Assembly: GCA_009760855.2 (NCBI GenBank)
Contig: WPIO01000008.1
Location: 5,711,501 to 5,775,500, forward strand
Length of the DNA: 64,000 bases
Origin: Cristatella mucedo
Taxonomy: Eukaryota > Bryozoa > Phylactolaemata > Cristatellidae
Direction of reading: 5' to 3'
Shown piece after piece: positions 9,501 to 20,738 of the stretch (its first letter is position 1; each line of letters opens with the position of its first letter). The notes beneath the pieces were generated by a model, which was not told the DNA's origin, did not search any database, and was given only the letters and a program-made list of their open reading frames with translations. The position numbers and the translations under genes were made by a program.

Positions 9501-11664
9501 AAATGCAGCCACTCTGTAAATCAAGATTAAACCTTTACATGTGCAGTTGCATTGATGCAGTCGTGTGGCTTGGTATGACTTGAGAAGAGGCCTCGGTCGA
9601 TTGCACGCTATTCTCAACATAACATGCATAGCTGCTGGAGAGAATCTGTTTTTTTTACAATCCTGTGTATCACCAACAGGTTTGAGTGCCCGAATCGAAC
9701 CCGTTGTCGATAAATTCGTACTGTGAAACGGTCGTTCCTCACAGCCGTGCCATGCTGTACCCGGCACGGCAGCAAACAGACGAGGTCTGGACAAGATTGA
9801 GCACCACGATTGCACAGGCACCGAGGTGCACAGGCGGTCGCCACTTGCATCGGCGATCGGATTGCTGTTGTAGGTTCGGGTGCCCGGAATGGAAGAGATT
9901 CAGTCCCACCTGGCATATATCTCCTGCGAGCGAAACATGGAGCAAATCAAGCTGAGCGCCTACTGCGACTACGTGCGACCACCCATTGACAAATACCAGA
10001 CGCTGCAGTTTGGCAGCTTTGACGAAATCCATGTTAGTAGAAAACGTGCGTCCATCCGTTGTGGCAGCTGCGGCCTTGCAGCAGCTTGCTGTGCCCCAAG
10101 GAGGCCGTCACGGAGCTGTTGCTCTTGACAATGGTTCGATGCGCCCCAATAAGCAAGCATCTAATGAGATTGAGGGGGAAGGTGGGTTGGAGAGTAAAAT
10201 CCCGACAATGATTAGTGAAAACTGCTACCGTGGTGAGACCTAATGGCTCACTAGGTAAGGCGGTTGCTTTTCACGACCTCGGCCCCGAGGTCGTGGGTTC
10301 GAATCCTGCGGTGGGCGATCCTTTATCGCCACTGCAAGCGGTGGTGATAGCCGCAAAGGCTCTTCTGTCGCTATACAAAAAGAGGCTGTTTAATCAGCTA
10401 GCATTTTTGGTGAGCCGTGATGGCACACTAGGTAAGGCGGTTGCTTTCATGACTTCAGTCCCGAGGTCGTGGGTTCGACTCCTGCGGTGGGCGATCATTT
10501 ATCGCCACGGCAAGCGGTTGTGATAGCCGTTAAAGCTTTTCAGTCGCTATACAAAAAGAGGCTGTCTAATCAGCTAGTATTTATTATTTATTCATGCTAC
10601 AAGGTGAGTGCAAATTTCCTTTTGGGGGAGGGAGGAAGGCCGGCCGGCCATTGCAAGCCTGCCCACAGAAGTATGACTAACCAAGCTGTCTTGGCTGACC
10701 ATTGCTCTGCCACTAGCCTCTCAGTGTGCTATATGGATGAATTATATTATTATTATAAGGCTCTTTACTGAGGCTGCAGGGCTCGAGCCCTTGGTCATTA
10801 AAGGCAAGCACCCCACCTGCCCCAAACCAAGGTAGCATGTACTAATATTATGATCACCCTGTGTATTCGTTGAATTGTACATGTCCACCAAGCGCTCACA
10901 TGGTACTAACGGTGTGTGTGTGTGCAGATCCACAGTAGAAGATGTGTCTGATGGTGCCTGCGCCTAGTGGTGCGTGCAGCAACATGGGAAACCAGACAGT
11001 ATTGGTTTTTACATTGATCCGCCTTTCTCGTTTGTGGATGGCGGACCGTCACACACTGATCGTCACCATGTACAGTGCTAGGTTTGCAAAGCTGGTTAAT
11101 TAAGCTAGGTGCACCGTGATCAGCAACTTCAGTGATCTACCTGACAACGTGCACGGACCGTGCAGCAGCTTACTTTCTCGTGTTCGGCAGCAGTGCTAGC
11201 CTATTCAGCTGTGCAAGCTTGTATTCGTGTTGTCACAGGAGGTAGGCTATAACTACGCGAAGCCATACTTCAATGGGCTTGTAAAGAGTGAGAAGTTCAG
11301 CTACCTGTTTGCGGACAGTCAGCCCAATGCACCAGGAAAGACCAAGTCTCTAGGACCAGATGCCGCTGCAGCCTTTGCCCACAACAGTTCATCGTTCACC
11401 GATCTTGCAGAGCTCATTTCACAGATAAAGAACCCTCGCTCCACAACGTTTAACATTAAAGATGCGATCGGTGAGTCGTGCTTGTTGGTCTTAACCATAG
11501 TCCCTATTATAATTATTAAGGCACATCGATACTTACAGAACAAAAATACCTCTTTTGTTCCAGACGAAGTATTAGATGATGAAGAGGATGACGAGGAGGA
11601 GGAAGAGGAGGATGACGACGATGGCGTAACCGAAGTGACGCGGAGGGGCAGCTCCATGTTCTAG
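510..11664 (+). CDS. PNPLA6/7 (sws): PNPLA6/PNPLA7-type patatin-like lysophospholipase (Swiss cheese / neuropathy target esterase), 3' half
   Basis: Family role: an ER-membrane serine hydrolase that deacylates phosphatidylcholine and lysophosphatidylcholine. Only the C-terminal catalytic half is in the window; N-terminal and cyclic-nucleotide-binding parts lie upstream. Exons I place: 510-835, 2448-2668, 3957-4079, then 4506-4622 and/or 5060-5176, then 8685-8827, 9874-10032, 11239-11470, 11564-11664 (stop TAG). All junctions have AG/GT and the phases fit. Visible: the oxyanion-hole GGGGARG split across exons 1 and 2; the nucleophile elbow GTSIG with Ser codon 2521-2523; the conserved stretch [15 protein letters not shown]; the catalytic Asp in the duplicated exon; [20 protein letters not shown]. 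The protein ends in a run of about 16 Asp/Glu residues, not typical of vertebrate members. Family assignment is firm; PNPLA6 versus PNPLA7 cannot be decided, and invertebrates usually have one ancestral copy. Confidence 0.95.
1236..1690. mobile_element. CR1/L2-like LINE fragments, nested
   Basis: A + strand RT piece ([17 protein letters not shown], 1241-1340) continues at about 1565-1690 ([18 protein letters not shown]). Between them is a - strand copy of the LINE 3' end (1342-1565), with its ATT-repeat tail and the CCCTCAGAGAACTCAATCTC hairpin region. One element has therefore inserted into another of the same family. A GCAA duplication may flank the insert. Confidence 0.75.
1722..1915 (+). 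mobile_element. tRNA-derived SINE, family A
   Basis: It starts with a tRNA-like Pol III promoter: an A-box-like TGGCTCACTAGG and a B box GGTTCGAATCC. The body ends GAGGCTGTTAAATCAGCTAG and is followed by an ATTT-rich tail. About ten related copies are in the window. The 'tRNA' lacks an acceptor stem, so this is not a tRNA gene. Confidence 0.85.
1920..2290. repeat. AT-rich interspersed repeat family C, copy 1
   Basis: Shares short blocks with 14100-14470, 16180-16520 and 59950-60420: TTGCTTTCGGT, a run ending ATATGGAAATC, CATTTCTAACA and TTTTGAAAGGTACCCT. No coding capacity is evident, and element type and ends are not resolved. Confidence 0.5.
4506..4622 (+). CDS. PNPLA alternative catalytic-Asp exon, divergent version (DGC)
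   Basis: Exon of 117 nt, entered and left in phase 1, with acceptor TTGTAG and donor GTAGTA. It encodes a 39-residue segment beginning [11 protein letters not shown] and ending FVNNLP. The catalytic Asp codon is 4595-4597, and the motif reads Asp-Gly-Cys where patatins normally have Asp-Gly-Gly or Asp-Gly-Ala. The residues after RASM read GYPMV where the family has TLSGY. It matches the next exon at 27 of 39 residues. It lies in a GC-rich block (about 4080-4980), and its polypyrimidine tract is weak. The frame stays open about 300 nt past the donor, probably because of GC richness. Alternative reading: a decaying duplicate exon, but its frame, both splice sites and the core motif are intact. 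Confidence 0.85.
5060..5176 (+). CDS. PNPLA alternative catalytic-Asp exon, canonical version (DGG)
   Basis: Exon of 117 nt, phase 1 at both ends, with acceptor CTTGTAG and donor GTAACC. It encodes [19 protein letters not shown], then a DPKDGH stretch and [12 protein letters not shown]. This matches the known PNPLA6/7 consensus, with catalytic Asp codon 5149-5151 in Asp-Gly-Gly. It follows the DGC exon after a 437-bp intron. The next exon (8685) completes the split Ala codon of either version. Since both exons are multiples of three and share phase, single use of either or joint inclusion would all keep the frame. Confidence 0.93.
5490..5540. repeat. (CA)n microsatellite
   Basis: CA-repeat run in the intron after the catalytic-Asp exon pair. 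Confidence 0.9.
6380..6680. repeat. Interspersed repeat family C, partial copy
   Basis: Contains GTTGCAAGCATATACCTGAA and GTACCTTGATGTTAATG, close to the 5' part of the copy at 59950-60060. It lies in a PNPLA intron. Confidence 0.4.
8108..8375 (-). pseudogene. Inverted, internally deleted copy of PNPLA exon 9874-10032 and its upstream intron
   Basis: The reverse complement of this stretch aligns with about 9725-10045. Shared landmarks include the intron part (AAGATTGAGCACC, GATTGCACAGG), the exon start (ATGGAGAAGATTCAG here, ATGGAAGAGATTCAG in the exon), TCCCACCTGGCATA, TTTGGCAGCTTTG and AGTAGAAAACG just past the donor. It lacks the part of the exon that codes ERNMEQIK to about YVRPP; the loss keeps the frame. 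It also has a short extra duplication near 8275-8300. Being antisense to the gene, it cannot act as a normal exon. It sits in the intron before exon 8685-8827. Confidence 0.82.
10229..10405 (+). mobile_element. SINE family A
   Basis: A-box-like TGGCTCACTAGG, B box GGTTCGAATCC, 3' body ending AATCAGCTAGC. It lies in the PNPLA intron 10033-11238 and is followed directly by a second copy in the same orientation. Confidence 0.88.
10409..10597 (+). mobile_element. SINE family A, second copy head-to-tail
   Basis: Starts GTGAGCCGTGATGGCACACT and ends in an ATTT-type tail after AATCAGCTAG. It abuts the preceding copy with only a few bases between. Confidence 0.88.
10752..10840 (-). mobile_element. 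Divergent SINE family B fragment
   Basis: The reverse complement contains the B-box-like GGGCTCGAGCCC and a degenerate A-box region. It resembles the clearer family B copies at 33519 and 17968. Confidence 0.45.
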
Positions 11665-12475
11665 CCAGTAGCTTTTGTAACGAGGCCCTACTACCGTTGG
11701 CAGGCACCCATCCATGCCAAGGACATAGCATCGTAGCTATCAGCATGTCACCCAACTACCTCGCCGAGCTCATTTCTCAGTTGAAGAAGTTGCATTTTCC
11801 GTCCTATGGCACGGTTAATTGTGTGGTGAAGCTGCAGGGCATGAATTGCAACCAACACGAGTGCATACTTATCATGAGCCGCAGCCACGAAGGCTGAGTA
11901 TATTTGAATATGGCAAATGACGTTGCAACCTGCTAGGTGCATCTGCTGTTCCACCGCCCAAAAACATTTGCGCTTGCCCGATATAACTGTCAGACGGTAT
12001 ACCAACTTGGTCTGCGGCTTATGTATTGGACATTACTATACACCAGTGCTATTCGAAGTGTAGTGGCACTTTTCATGCATGTTTTTGCTAAGCCGAAGTC
12101 AATTCAGGTACCCTCTACAACATATAGAAGTGAAAGTATTAGCCACACATCGGTGGTTAGGCACATTCAGTTTGTTCTATTACAGTGACAATCCAAATGT
12201 TCCAGAAGGTAAGCACCAGGCAAAGAATACAAAGAAATTGCAACGCCATAATCTCACGTTTGTAGGTCGCTACAATCTGTTGGTCAAGCTAGCATAAACA
12301 AGGCCTCTGAGCACCTTCCTTTGCTTTCCCTTCGGGAGGAAGGGGGGCATTGGCTAGTATTGACTGTAGTCAGCCTAAACAAGGGACAATGGCTTAGCGA
12401 GATCGCCGACTGAAAGAATGCTCTCAGGCATACGTGTGCGTCGAGCAGATTCAGGCAGGAATAGATTCCTACATG
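11665..12475. other. PNPLA 3' flank, no recognisable gene
   Basis: Probable 3' UTR followed by unique-looking sequence up to the next LINE. I see no clear AATAAA and no conserved reading frame. Confidence 0.5.
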
Positions 12476-12477
12476 TC

Positions 12478-14075
12478 ATAATAATATTAATAATGCACTT
12501 GATAAAGTGCCCTCAGAGAACTCAATCTCTTTACAGGTGCTTTACATTTGCTGCAAAGGGAAACGCGATTGAATGGTGAGTAATATCATGCTTGATAAAC
12601 AACATGAATACCATGGTGAGGGGTGACATGCACAGGGTCAGCATGCATAAGCACATGAAGGACGAATCACATGGGCCCACTAAATGTCCTAAGTAGGTGT
12701 GCTTAAGTTCTTTTTAAATGTGGTCAAGTCAGGGGATGTTCTGACACAAGTCGGGAGTGAGTTCCAGGCTTTAGGAGCATACGAACTAAATGCACGGTCT
12801 CCAAAGGGTTTGAGGTTTGTACGAGGTATTGGTGAACAGTTAAGATTCCGAAAAGCGCGTTGTACGATACTGAGCCCGGTAGGGGAGCAGATCTGATAGG
12901 TAGGCTGGGTAGCCAAAGAATGAAAGAACCTACAAGAGAGCGACAAAACCTTGAAGTCGATGGGTTGCTTGACTAGGAGCCGGTGCAGGTCGGCGAGAAG
13001 TGGTGTGATGTGGCAAGTTTTACACCAGCTGTAATCGCCTGATCGCACATGCTGGTAGGCCAGTAAGCAGTGAGTTGCAGAAGGCGAGACGGGTTGTCAC
13101 AAATGCATGGACCAATTTAGACGTGGTATCCTTATCTAAACAAGCCCGAATTTTAGCAACGTTATGTAGCTTAGGAGCCGTGGTGGTATACTAGGTAAGG
13201 CGGTTGCTTTCACGACTTCGATCCCGAGGTCGTGGGATCGATTACTGCAGTGGGCAATTCTTTATCTCCACTGCAAGCGATAGTGATAGCCGTAAAAGCT
13301 GTTATGTCGTTATATAAAAAGAGGCTGTTTAATCAGCTAGGATTTTTTATTTTAGCTGAAAGTAGGCAGGCTTGATTGTGGAGCTGATGTGGTCGTCTAA
13401 CGAGAGGTAACTTTAGAACATGACACCTAGATTTCGAGCTGATTCAACGGGAGATATTGCTGGCAGAGCCAATTTTTAAGAAAATTTGCTGCCATCCATG
13501 TGCGGATGTCATCAATACATGCAGCGAGTTGAGAGAATTCGAGGTGCTCGAAGGCTGGGAGGGATCAAAGCAAAGGTACAACTGGGTGTCATCCACAGAG
13601 AAGTGAAAGCCTAGATTGTGCTTGGCAATCACATCAGCAAGAGGGAGAGTATAAACCGTGAAAAGAACCGGACCCCTGAGGTACCCCATATTTTAGAGGC
13701 CCCTCAGAGGATCTTTGTCCATTCACGTCAATACTCTGGAGTCTCCCACTGAGATAGGACCTGAACCACTGCAGAGCAGTCCCAGTGATGCCCAGGCGAG
13801 ATGAGAGGCGCTCTAGAAGAACTTTGTGATCGATGGCATCAAAAGCTGCCGAAAGATCGAGCAAAACAAGCAGAGACACTCTACCCATGGCTGAATTCCT
13901 AAGTAGGTCGTTGTATAACCTAAGCAATGCTGATTCTGTGGAGTTAGCTCTAAAACCAGACTAGAACTTACTAGCAAGGTTGGAAGTTTCAATATATGTC
14001 ATCAAACGTCCAGGAGCTTAACTGTCTGAAATCGTAGCGATGTATAGCAAAGCATGTCCGACCGAAATCATAAAT
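12478..14075 (-). mobile_element. CR1/L2-like LINE, 3' portion with RT fragments
   Basis: Longest antisense copy. The reverse-transcriptase piece 13634-13927 shows LLDLSAAFDAIDHKVLLERL, ALQWFRSYLSGR and YGVPQGS (fingers/palm motifs). A piece at 13444-13689 shows the YADD-like box decayed to SVDDTQL. The C-terminal domain ([17 protein letters not shown]) is at 12689-13048. The 3' hairpin and ATT-type tail are at 12478-12560. A SINE A has inserted at 13168-13352. Frames are broken, so it is inactive. Confidence 0.9.
13168..13352 (+). mobile_element. SINE family A inserted in a LINE
   Basis: tRNA-like head (TGGTATACTAGG, B box degraded to GGATCGATTAC), body ending AATCAGCTAGG. It interrupts the antisense LINE, with TAGCT on both sides as a possible target duplication. 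Confidence 0.83.
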
Positions 14076-14099
14076 AACTCTAATGCTATGTTATACAAG

Positions 14100-14470
14100 C
14101 AGAGCTGAACTCAATGCATTTCAAATTTCACTGATACGCGAATTAATGGCCGGTTTGTTGGTTTACCAGGCACACTGCTACACTGAAAATGAAGCCTTTT
14201 AAAAGTCAAAAACGTGCACCCCAATAAGTCTCACGCATTTACCTCGTTCTGGTTCAATAGGTTGGGATAAAAGTCGCATGTGATGCAGAGATCGGTAAAT
14301 GTATTTGTACATATGTTGCTTCCGGTTCACATCTTGAGTTACCCATGGTTTGCATATTCGTGTTTTCTTTTACGTGGAAGTCGGCAGAACTCCCTATTCC
14401 ATTTCTAACATGTTTGTCTTTTGAAGGGTACCCTACACAAATGCCTGATTGCCCGACCTATTTTATCAGT
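14100..14470. repeat. Interspersed repeat family C, copy 2
   Basis: Contains TTGCTTCCGGTTCAC, TTTTACGTGGAAGTC, CATTTCTAACATG and TTTGAAGGGTACCCT, matching the copy at 1920-2150. It lies between the LINE and the OSTC 3' end. Confidence 0.55.
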
Positions 14471-14789
14471 ATTTTAATACTTCCTTGTAACTAGTATATT
14501 ATTTACTCCTCTCCTATGCACGAAGCCTATGGATGAAACGTTAGCCGTATTTTACACAGCATTAGACACTCCAAAGGGATAGCACATAGCACTAGAGAGA
14601 AATAAGGATGTCATGCAGTGCTTCTCACTAACTAAACGTGCCACGTAGGACACAACAACCCCCATAATGATAGGCGATATTCGATGATAGGCGATATTCG
14701 GTTAGCTTTGGCAGATAAAAAGGTAGGTTCACGATGACAAAAGTTTGGACACGTGGAAAACATCAATGCATCCACAGTTGCAAAGACAC

Positions 14790-17444
14790 TTACGGCAGCT
14801 TCATTCGCATAAAAACTCGCAGTGTGAAGAACGAAACGAGGACACACACAAAGCCGACCAGCAGCAGGAGCATCCGATTAAGCTTTGGTGTGTGTGGATT
14901 GTTGGTCTGATCGAGAACGACGAATCCAAGGCCACCCATCGTGAACAGGAAGCTGGAGGCCAATCCTTCCATGATGTACTGACCGTTTATGCGGTAGGGC
15001 ATGAAAGCAACCTAAAACAACGTGCTCACCATGCTTCAACCAGCTGTTCGGCAGCACCAAGAGCATGGAGTTGCAAAGAGGAATCGTTAGCTGCTCAAAC
15101 ACGGCAGGTGGCTACTCACCGGTTTTGAGTTACCTCTTTCGTCTGTGGTAGACCCGATGCTAGGTGGCTCAACGATGACGTCGTAGATTATGCCTGAAAT
15201 GAAGCACTACTACATGTAAAAGGGGAAGAGGTCGTAACGCCTTATCTAACTGGTCACAACAAACAACGAGATATTAAGTAGTAGACAAGCCTGATATGAC
15301 CTCGGGTTTTGCAAACCACCGTCTGCACAAATTGAGCTTGCATTTCTCTATTGAAAATTGGTTGGAACAGGCTTAGGACTAAAGATGACTGCCATATTGC
15401 TTGCACCTTGGATAAGCATGCCATAAGGCCACTTAGTCTATCGTATTACGAAAACAAAGCAACTGAGAGAAACCAAATTCTAACAACAGAAGTCGTAATA
15501 TTCATAAATCGATAAGCAATAGTGAGACTTCTCATAGGATGAGAGTACACCCAGTTGAGCGCAGCTGCCCCTTTTGCAAGCTCATTCTGACATTTAGAGT
15601 CTCGAGACTGTCAGCAGAACGTTGGAAATATAATTGCGAGTAGCATGGCAGTAGCAGCTCAGGACGGCTGGGTATTAGATAAGACTAAGTAATGCACCTA
15701 CCATGCAATATGCGCAAGTGACTGGAGGTACTGGGATCGCAATCTGCACTGAATGCACTAGTACTCTTACTTCTAGAGTTAGCTACTTCTTCAGTGAGCT
15801 GCAAACCAGCGACACACATCTTCAAACTGTGGAGTTCCACAAATGCATTCATGAAGGCTCCCCGGAAATGCAAAGAGCACAACAATTAACTGTAAAATTC
15901 CTGCATGGAATCCGAGCTTAAATCTTGGGTTACTTTTGAACAAGAAAGTAGAGATGGCGATTGTTAAGCAATCGATCTTGCACGTAGGATGCTTTTCAAA
16001 CGACAAATGTGTTAGAAAAATGCATTCTAAATTTGTGCTGATTTCCAGATTAAATGATTGATAAGTAGACACGTAATAATGATAAATAAAGCAAGGACAT
16101 ATCAGGACATGTATAGCAACACTTGCCAAACCCACATCAAAGATGAACTAGACTACAGATGTGCAAGCAGAGCCCAACTCAGCTTTCAAATTGCACGCCG
16201 ATCAATAAGGTATTGACTAAGTTATGGAATGTATAAGGTCGAAGTTAGACAGCAAAGAAAGCAGGTTCAAAGACATGTACCTAACTTGCTGTAAACATTT
16301 ACCTCAACGTTTCAAGGTTCAACAAGTTAAGATGCATTTGATTATCGATAAATGTATATCGACAAATTTGTTATTCGTAGATATTTTGCTTTCGGTTTAC
16401 TTCAGGATTATATAGGGTCTCATAATTATTAATGCTTTCCATGTATGTGGAAATACAAACTAAGGAGTGTATTTTTAACATGCCAGTATTTTGAATGGGA
16501 CCTTCATAAAACCGATCGCTTAACTAATTTTGTCAGTGGTCTAGACCCTTCTGTCGTAAGGTAAGTACCGACTTGGTCCCAAGGACTTCATCTACAGTCT
16601 CCCCTGCATCTATAGTATCAGTTCATTTAGTATCTGAACTTTATTTGTACTTGATGGTCACAGTAAACATAACTTCACCGTCAAAAAGGTGTTATTGGTG
16701 TCTGCCGATTCGGCCTGGCACCTCTATGGACAATAAATAAGCTGTTCGACTTCAAGGTCTTGTCGCTCACTGTTAGGTAACTTCCTTCTTTGTCTCCAGC
16801 CTACCTCTCAGATCTCTTCCCCCACCAGGCCAAGCATCGTACCACCCGCTTTTCGGAATCCAACAGTTTATCAATACCTCGTACAAACCTCAACTTCCAT
16901 GGAGACTGTTTAGTTCGTACTTAGTTCGTATGCTTCCAAAGCCTGGAACTCACTTCCGACTTCCGTCACGACACCCCCTGACTTAACTACATTTAAAAAT
17001 AACTTAAAAACACACCTATTTAGGACAGCATTAGTGGGTCCCTGTGATTCGACCTTCATGTGCTTATGCATGCCGACACTAACCACATTTGTATGCTGAC
17101 CCTGTGTGCATGTCACCCCCAACCATGCTATTCATGTTGTTTATAAAGCATGATATTACTCACCATTCAATCGCGTTTCCCTTTGCAGCAAACATAAAGC
17201 GCCTAGAAAGAGATTGAGTTCTCCGAGGGCGCTTTATCAAGTGCATTATTATTATGTTCAAATTCTTTTGTTTAAAGACTGCTGGTGATCTAAGTTTTTT
17301 GCTCAGCAGGCCTTCGACTAAGGAATCCATGTACAAACTTCTCGTGCAACATCTTCTCTCCAGCTTCAAACTCTGGGACATTCTTTCCAGTTGTCTCGCA
17401 TTGCTAATTCCATTCCACTCACTTGCTCAACTGCCCTAGCTATG

Positions 17445-17507
<63 letters not shown>

Positions 17508-20500
17508 TCCATGAGATGGAGTCTGTTGGCTACCGTATGGACCCTGAAAGCCACTAACGCTTTGAGTGCACTATAGAAAAACTCACTTTGCCTTTGCGTC
17601 TTTATGGAGTTCCAGATGGAGACACATACAGATTTCACCCAATTTTGATTGACCCCATTCCTCCACTTAACAATTGGCGACAGAAGCTTTAGCTCTTTAG
17701 ATCCTCGACTGTGGAACTCGCTTCCACAACTCTTAGGCAACGACAACTACTCTCCTGCTGCCGACTATGGCGAATCCTTTCCAGCAGTCATAAGCTATTT
17801 CCATGCTACTCACCACCTCAACTGCCCTCCTGACTCAGCCATGCTTCCCACTTTCTCCTTGTTGCGTGAGATGAAGTCTGCTGGCTACCGAATGTGTACC
17901 GAAAGCCGCTTAGGCTGTGTGAGTGCGCTATACAAAACTCTCCTTCGTAGTACCCACACAGTTGTGGCTTAACGTACTAGCTTGGCCCAGTGGTTAAGGT
18001 GCTTGCCCTGACTAAGGCCTGGCCGAGGTCATAGGCTCGAGCCCCAAGGCATATGTGAAGCGCCTGAATTGAGATACAGTTCTCTTAGGGTGCTATACAA
18101 ATGAATTGTTTTTTGTGTGGAATTACAGAGATACATTTTTGTGGAGTTACAAATGGAGATACATTACATTACACTACTGCAATAGTTCAGGTCCCATTTC
18201 ACTAGGAAACTCCAGAGCAGTGCTGCCAGAGTACGGGCTTTCCAGGACTCTGTGCTTCGTCCAATTTTTTTCATAATTTATCAGCAATCGCAGAGCACAA
18301 TCTAGGCGTTCACTTCTATGCCGATGTCACACAGCTACACCCTGCTTCGATCCCTCCCAGCCTTTCAGCACGGCAAGTCAAACTCTCCACTCCCTAGCTG
18401 CATGTATTGCTGACATTTGTAATTGGGTGGCAGCAAACTTTCTCAAATTAGATGACGATAAAACCAAGAGCTAAGGCAAGCCTACTGTGACTTGGATATT
18501 GGAAACCTGTCCCTCAAAAGTGGGCTCGACAAGCATTCAGTATCTCCTGTAGCATCTGCACAAAACCTGGGCGACCTGTTCCAAAGGACCTTTTTCTAGA
18601 CCATAACATCAGCTTCACAGTCAAGTCTGCCTACTAACACTACGGAAATTTGGACCGGCCTAGACAAGGATAATAATACGTCCAAGTCGGTCCATGCATT
18701 GTCTTTACTTTTGTAACTCACTCCATGCTGGTCTACCACCCTATACAACCACAAGCTTGCAGTTGGTGCAAAAGTCAGCAGCTAGGCTTGTCTGTCGTTA
18801 CAGTGTCACAAATTTCAACATTACACTATTTCTCACCACCTGCCTTGGCTGCTCATTAAGCAGCGCATCCCCTTTAAGATTGCGCCACTCACTTTGAGGC
18901 CCCTTCGTACTCTTGCCTACCTCTCACAACTACTCTCAAATCAGGCCAAGAATCGTACGACCTGCTGTTCTGACTCTAATCGTTTAGCTAAACCTCGTAT
19001 GAACCTCAAATCGTGTAGAGACTGTGCTTTTAGTTCGTATGCTCACAAAGCGTGGAACTCACTCCCGACTGACGTCATGACATCCCCTGACTTGACAATA
19101 AGAACCTAAAAATGCACCAAGCTGGGTCAGTGTGGATAGTGCTTTTGGTGCTCATGCATGCTAACACTGCACATATCACAAACCATATTTACATGCTTCC
19201 TTACCAGCACAAGTGAACTGCCTTAAAGATTTTAGTTTTCTGAGGGTGCTATACAAACGCATCATTACAATTATTACTATTATGTTGAATGCACTGGTTT
19301 GCATTCTGTTCAGGCTCAAATTTCGAGGCTTTACACTAAGTGCAATTTGGATACACCGTAAATTAAAATATAAAGATAACAAAGACGGCCTCTGCTACAA
19401 GCGAAAGGACATCTCAAAGAAACTATGGCCAAGTATTTCAAGCTCAGAAGTTGCCATCTTGCACCAAGAGCCAAGCTGGCAGTGCAGACCGGCCAGTTAT
19501 GATCAGTGTCATCCGACTCCAATGAGCTACATCACCACCACGGTTCGAACCTGGTCCTGAATCCGTGACAGCGAACCTCCAGGCCACGTGACAGCGGACC
19601 TCCAAGCCACGTGAATGCAAACCTCCAAGCCACGTGAATGCAAACCTCCAAGCCACGTGAATGCAAACCTCCAAGCCACGTGACAGCAAACCTCCAAGCC
19701 ACGTGACAGCGAACCTCCAAGCCACGTGACAGCGAACCTCCAAGCCACGTGACAGCGAACCTCCAAGCCACGTGACAGCGAACCTCCAAGCCACGTGACA
19801 GCGAACCTCCAAGCCACGTGACAGCGAACCTCCAAGCCACGTGACAGCGAACCTCCAAGCCACGTGACAGCGAACCTCCAAGCCACGTGACAGCGAACCT
19901 CCAAGCCACGTGACAGCGAACCTCCAAGCCACGTGACAGCGAACCTCCAAGCCACGTGACAGCGAACCTCTAAGCCACGTGACAGCGAACCTCTAAGCCA
20001 CGTGACAGCGAACCTCTAAGCCACGTGACAGCGAACCTCTAAGCCACGTGACAGCGAACCTCTAAGCCACGTGACAGCGAACCTCTAAGCCACGTGACAG
20101 CGAACCTCTAAGCGAACCTCAGCCGTGACAGCGAACCTCTAAGCCACGTGACAGCGAACCTCTAAGCCACGTGACAGCGAACCTCTAAGCCACGTGACAG
20201 CGAACCTCTAAGCCACGTGACAGCGAACCTCTAAGCCACGTGACAGCGAACCTCTAAGCCACGTGACAGCGAACCTCTAAGCCATGCTGAGTCAAACTTA
20301 AACGTGGGGCTCAAGGTGCAGCTGTTGAGTTGGACCACATGCAAGACTGCTGTTGAGCAATGCTGGCCTAAGCATGATCCTCACTTGTTATTGCATGTCA
20401 CTAGCCCTTGAGCATTGATTCTCTAGCAGCATTGTAAGGCACCTAGATAGAGATTAAGTTCTCTTAGGGCGCAATAAAAGCCACATATTATTACTAATAT

Positions 20501-20650
20501 AAGGACGTTGACCTTCAGTATTCATTTCTTGTTCGAATAATCACACCTGAATAGTCCTCAGAATTGCACAGGACCTTAGCTACTGTGCAGCCATTACGAG
20601 ATGCAAGTAGCACAGGTACTAGAATCTGTAGCTAACGGGAAGTAATATAA

Positions 20651-20738
<88 letters not shown>

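Noticed and set aside
10229-10330. Possible tRNA gene in SINE family A
   Set aside because: Same reason: about ten dispersed copies with a fixed non-tRNA body.
13634-13927. Reverse transcriptase frame as a functional host gene
   Set aside because: It is a fragment of a broken LINE with internal stops in adjacent parts and a SINE inserted.
19444-19955. Long antisense frames (up to 168 codons) with regular repeats such as [10 protein letters not shown]
   Set aside because: They are translations of the 23-bp minisatellite; all three frames are open because the unit lacks stops. No start or splice context supports a gene.
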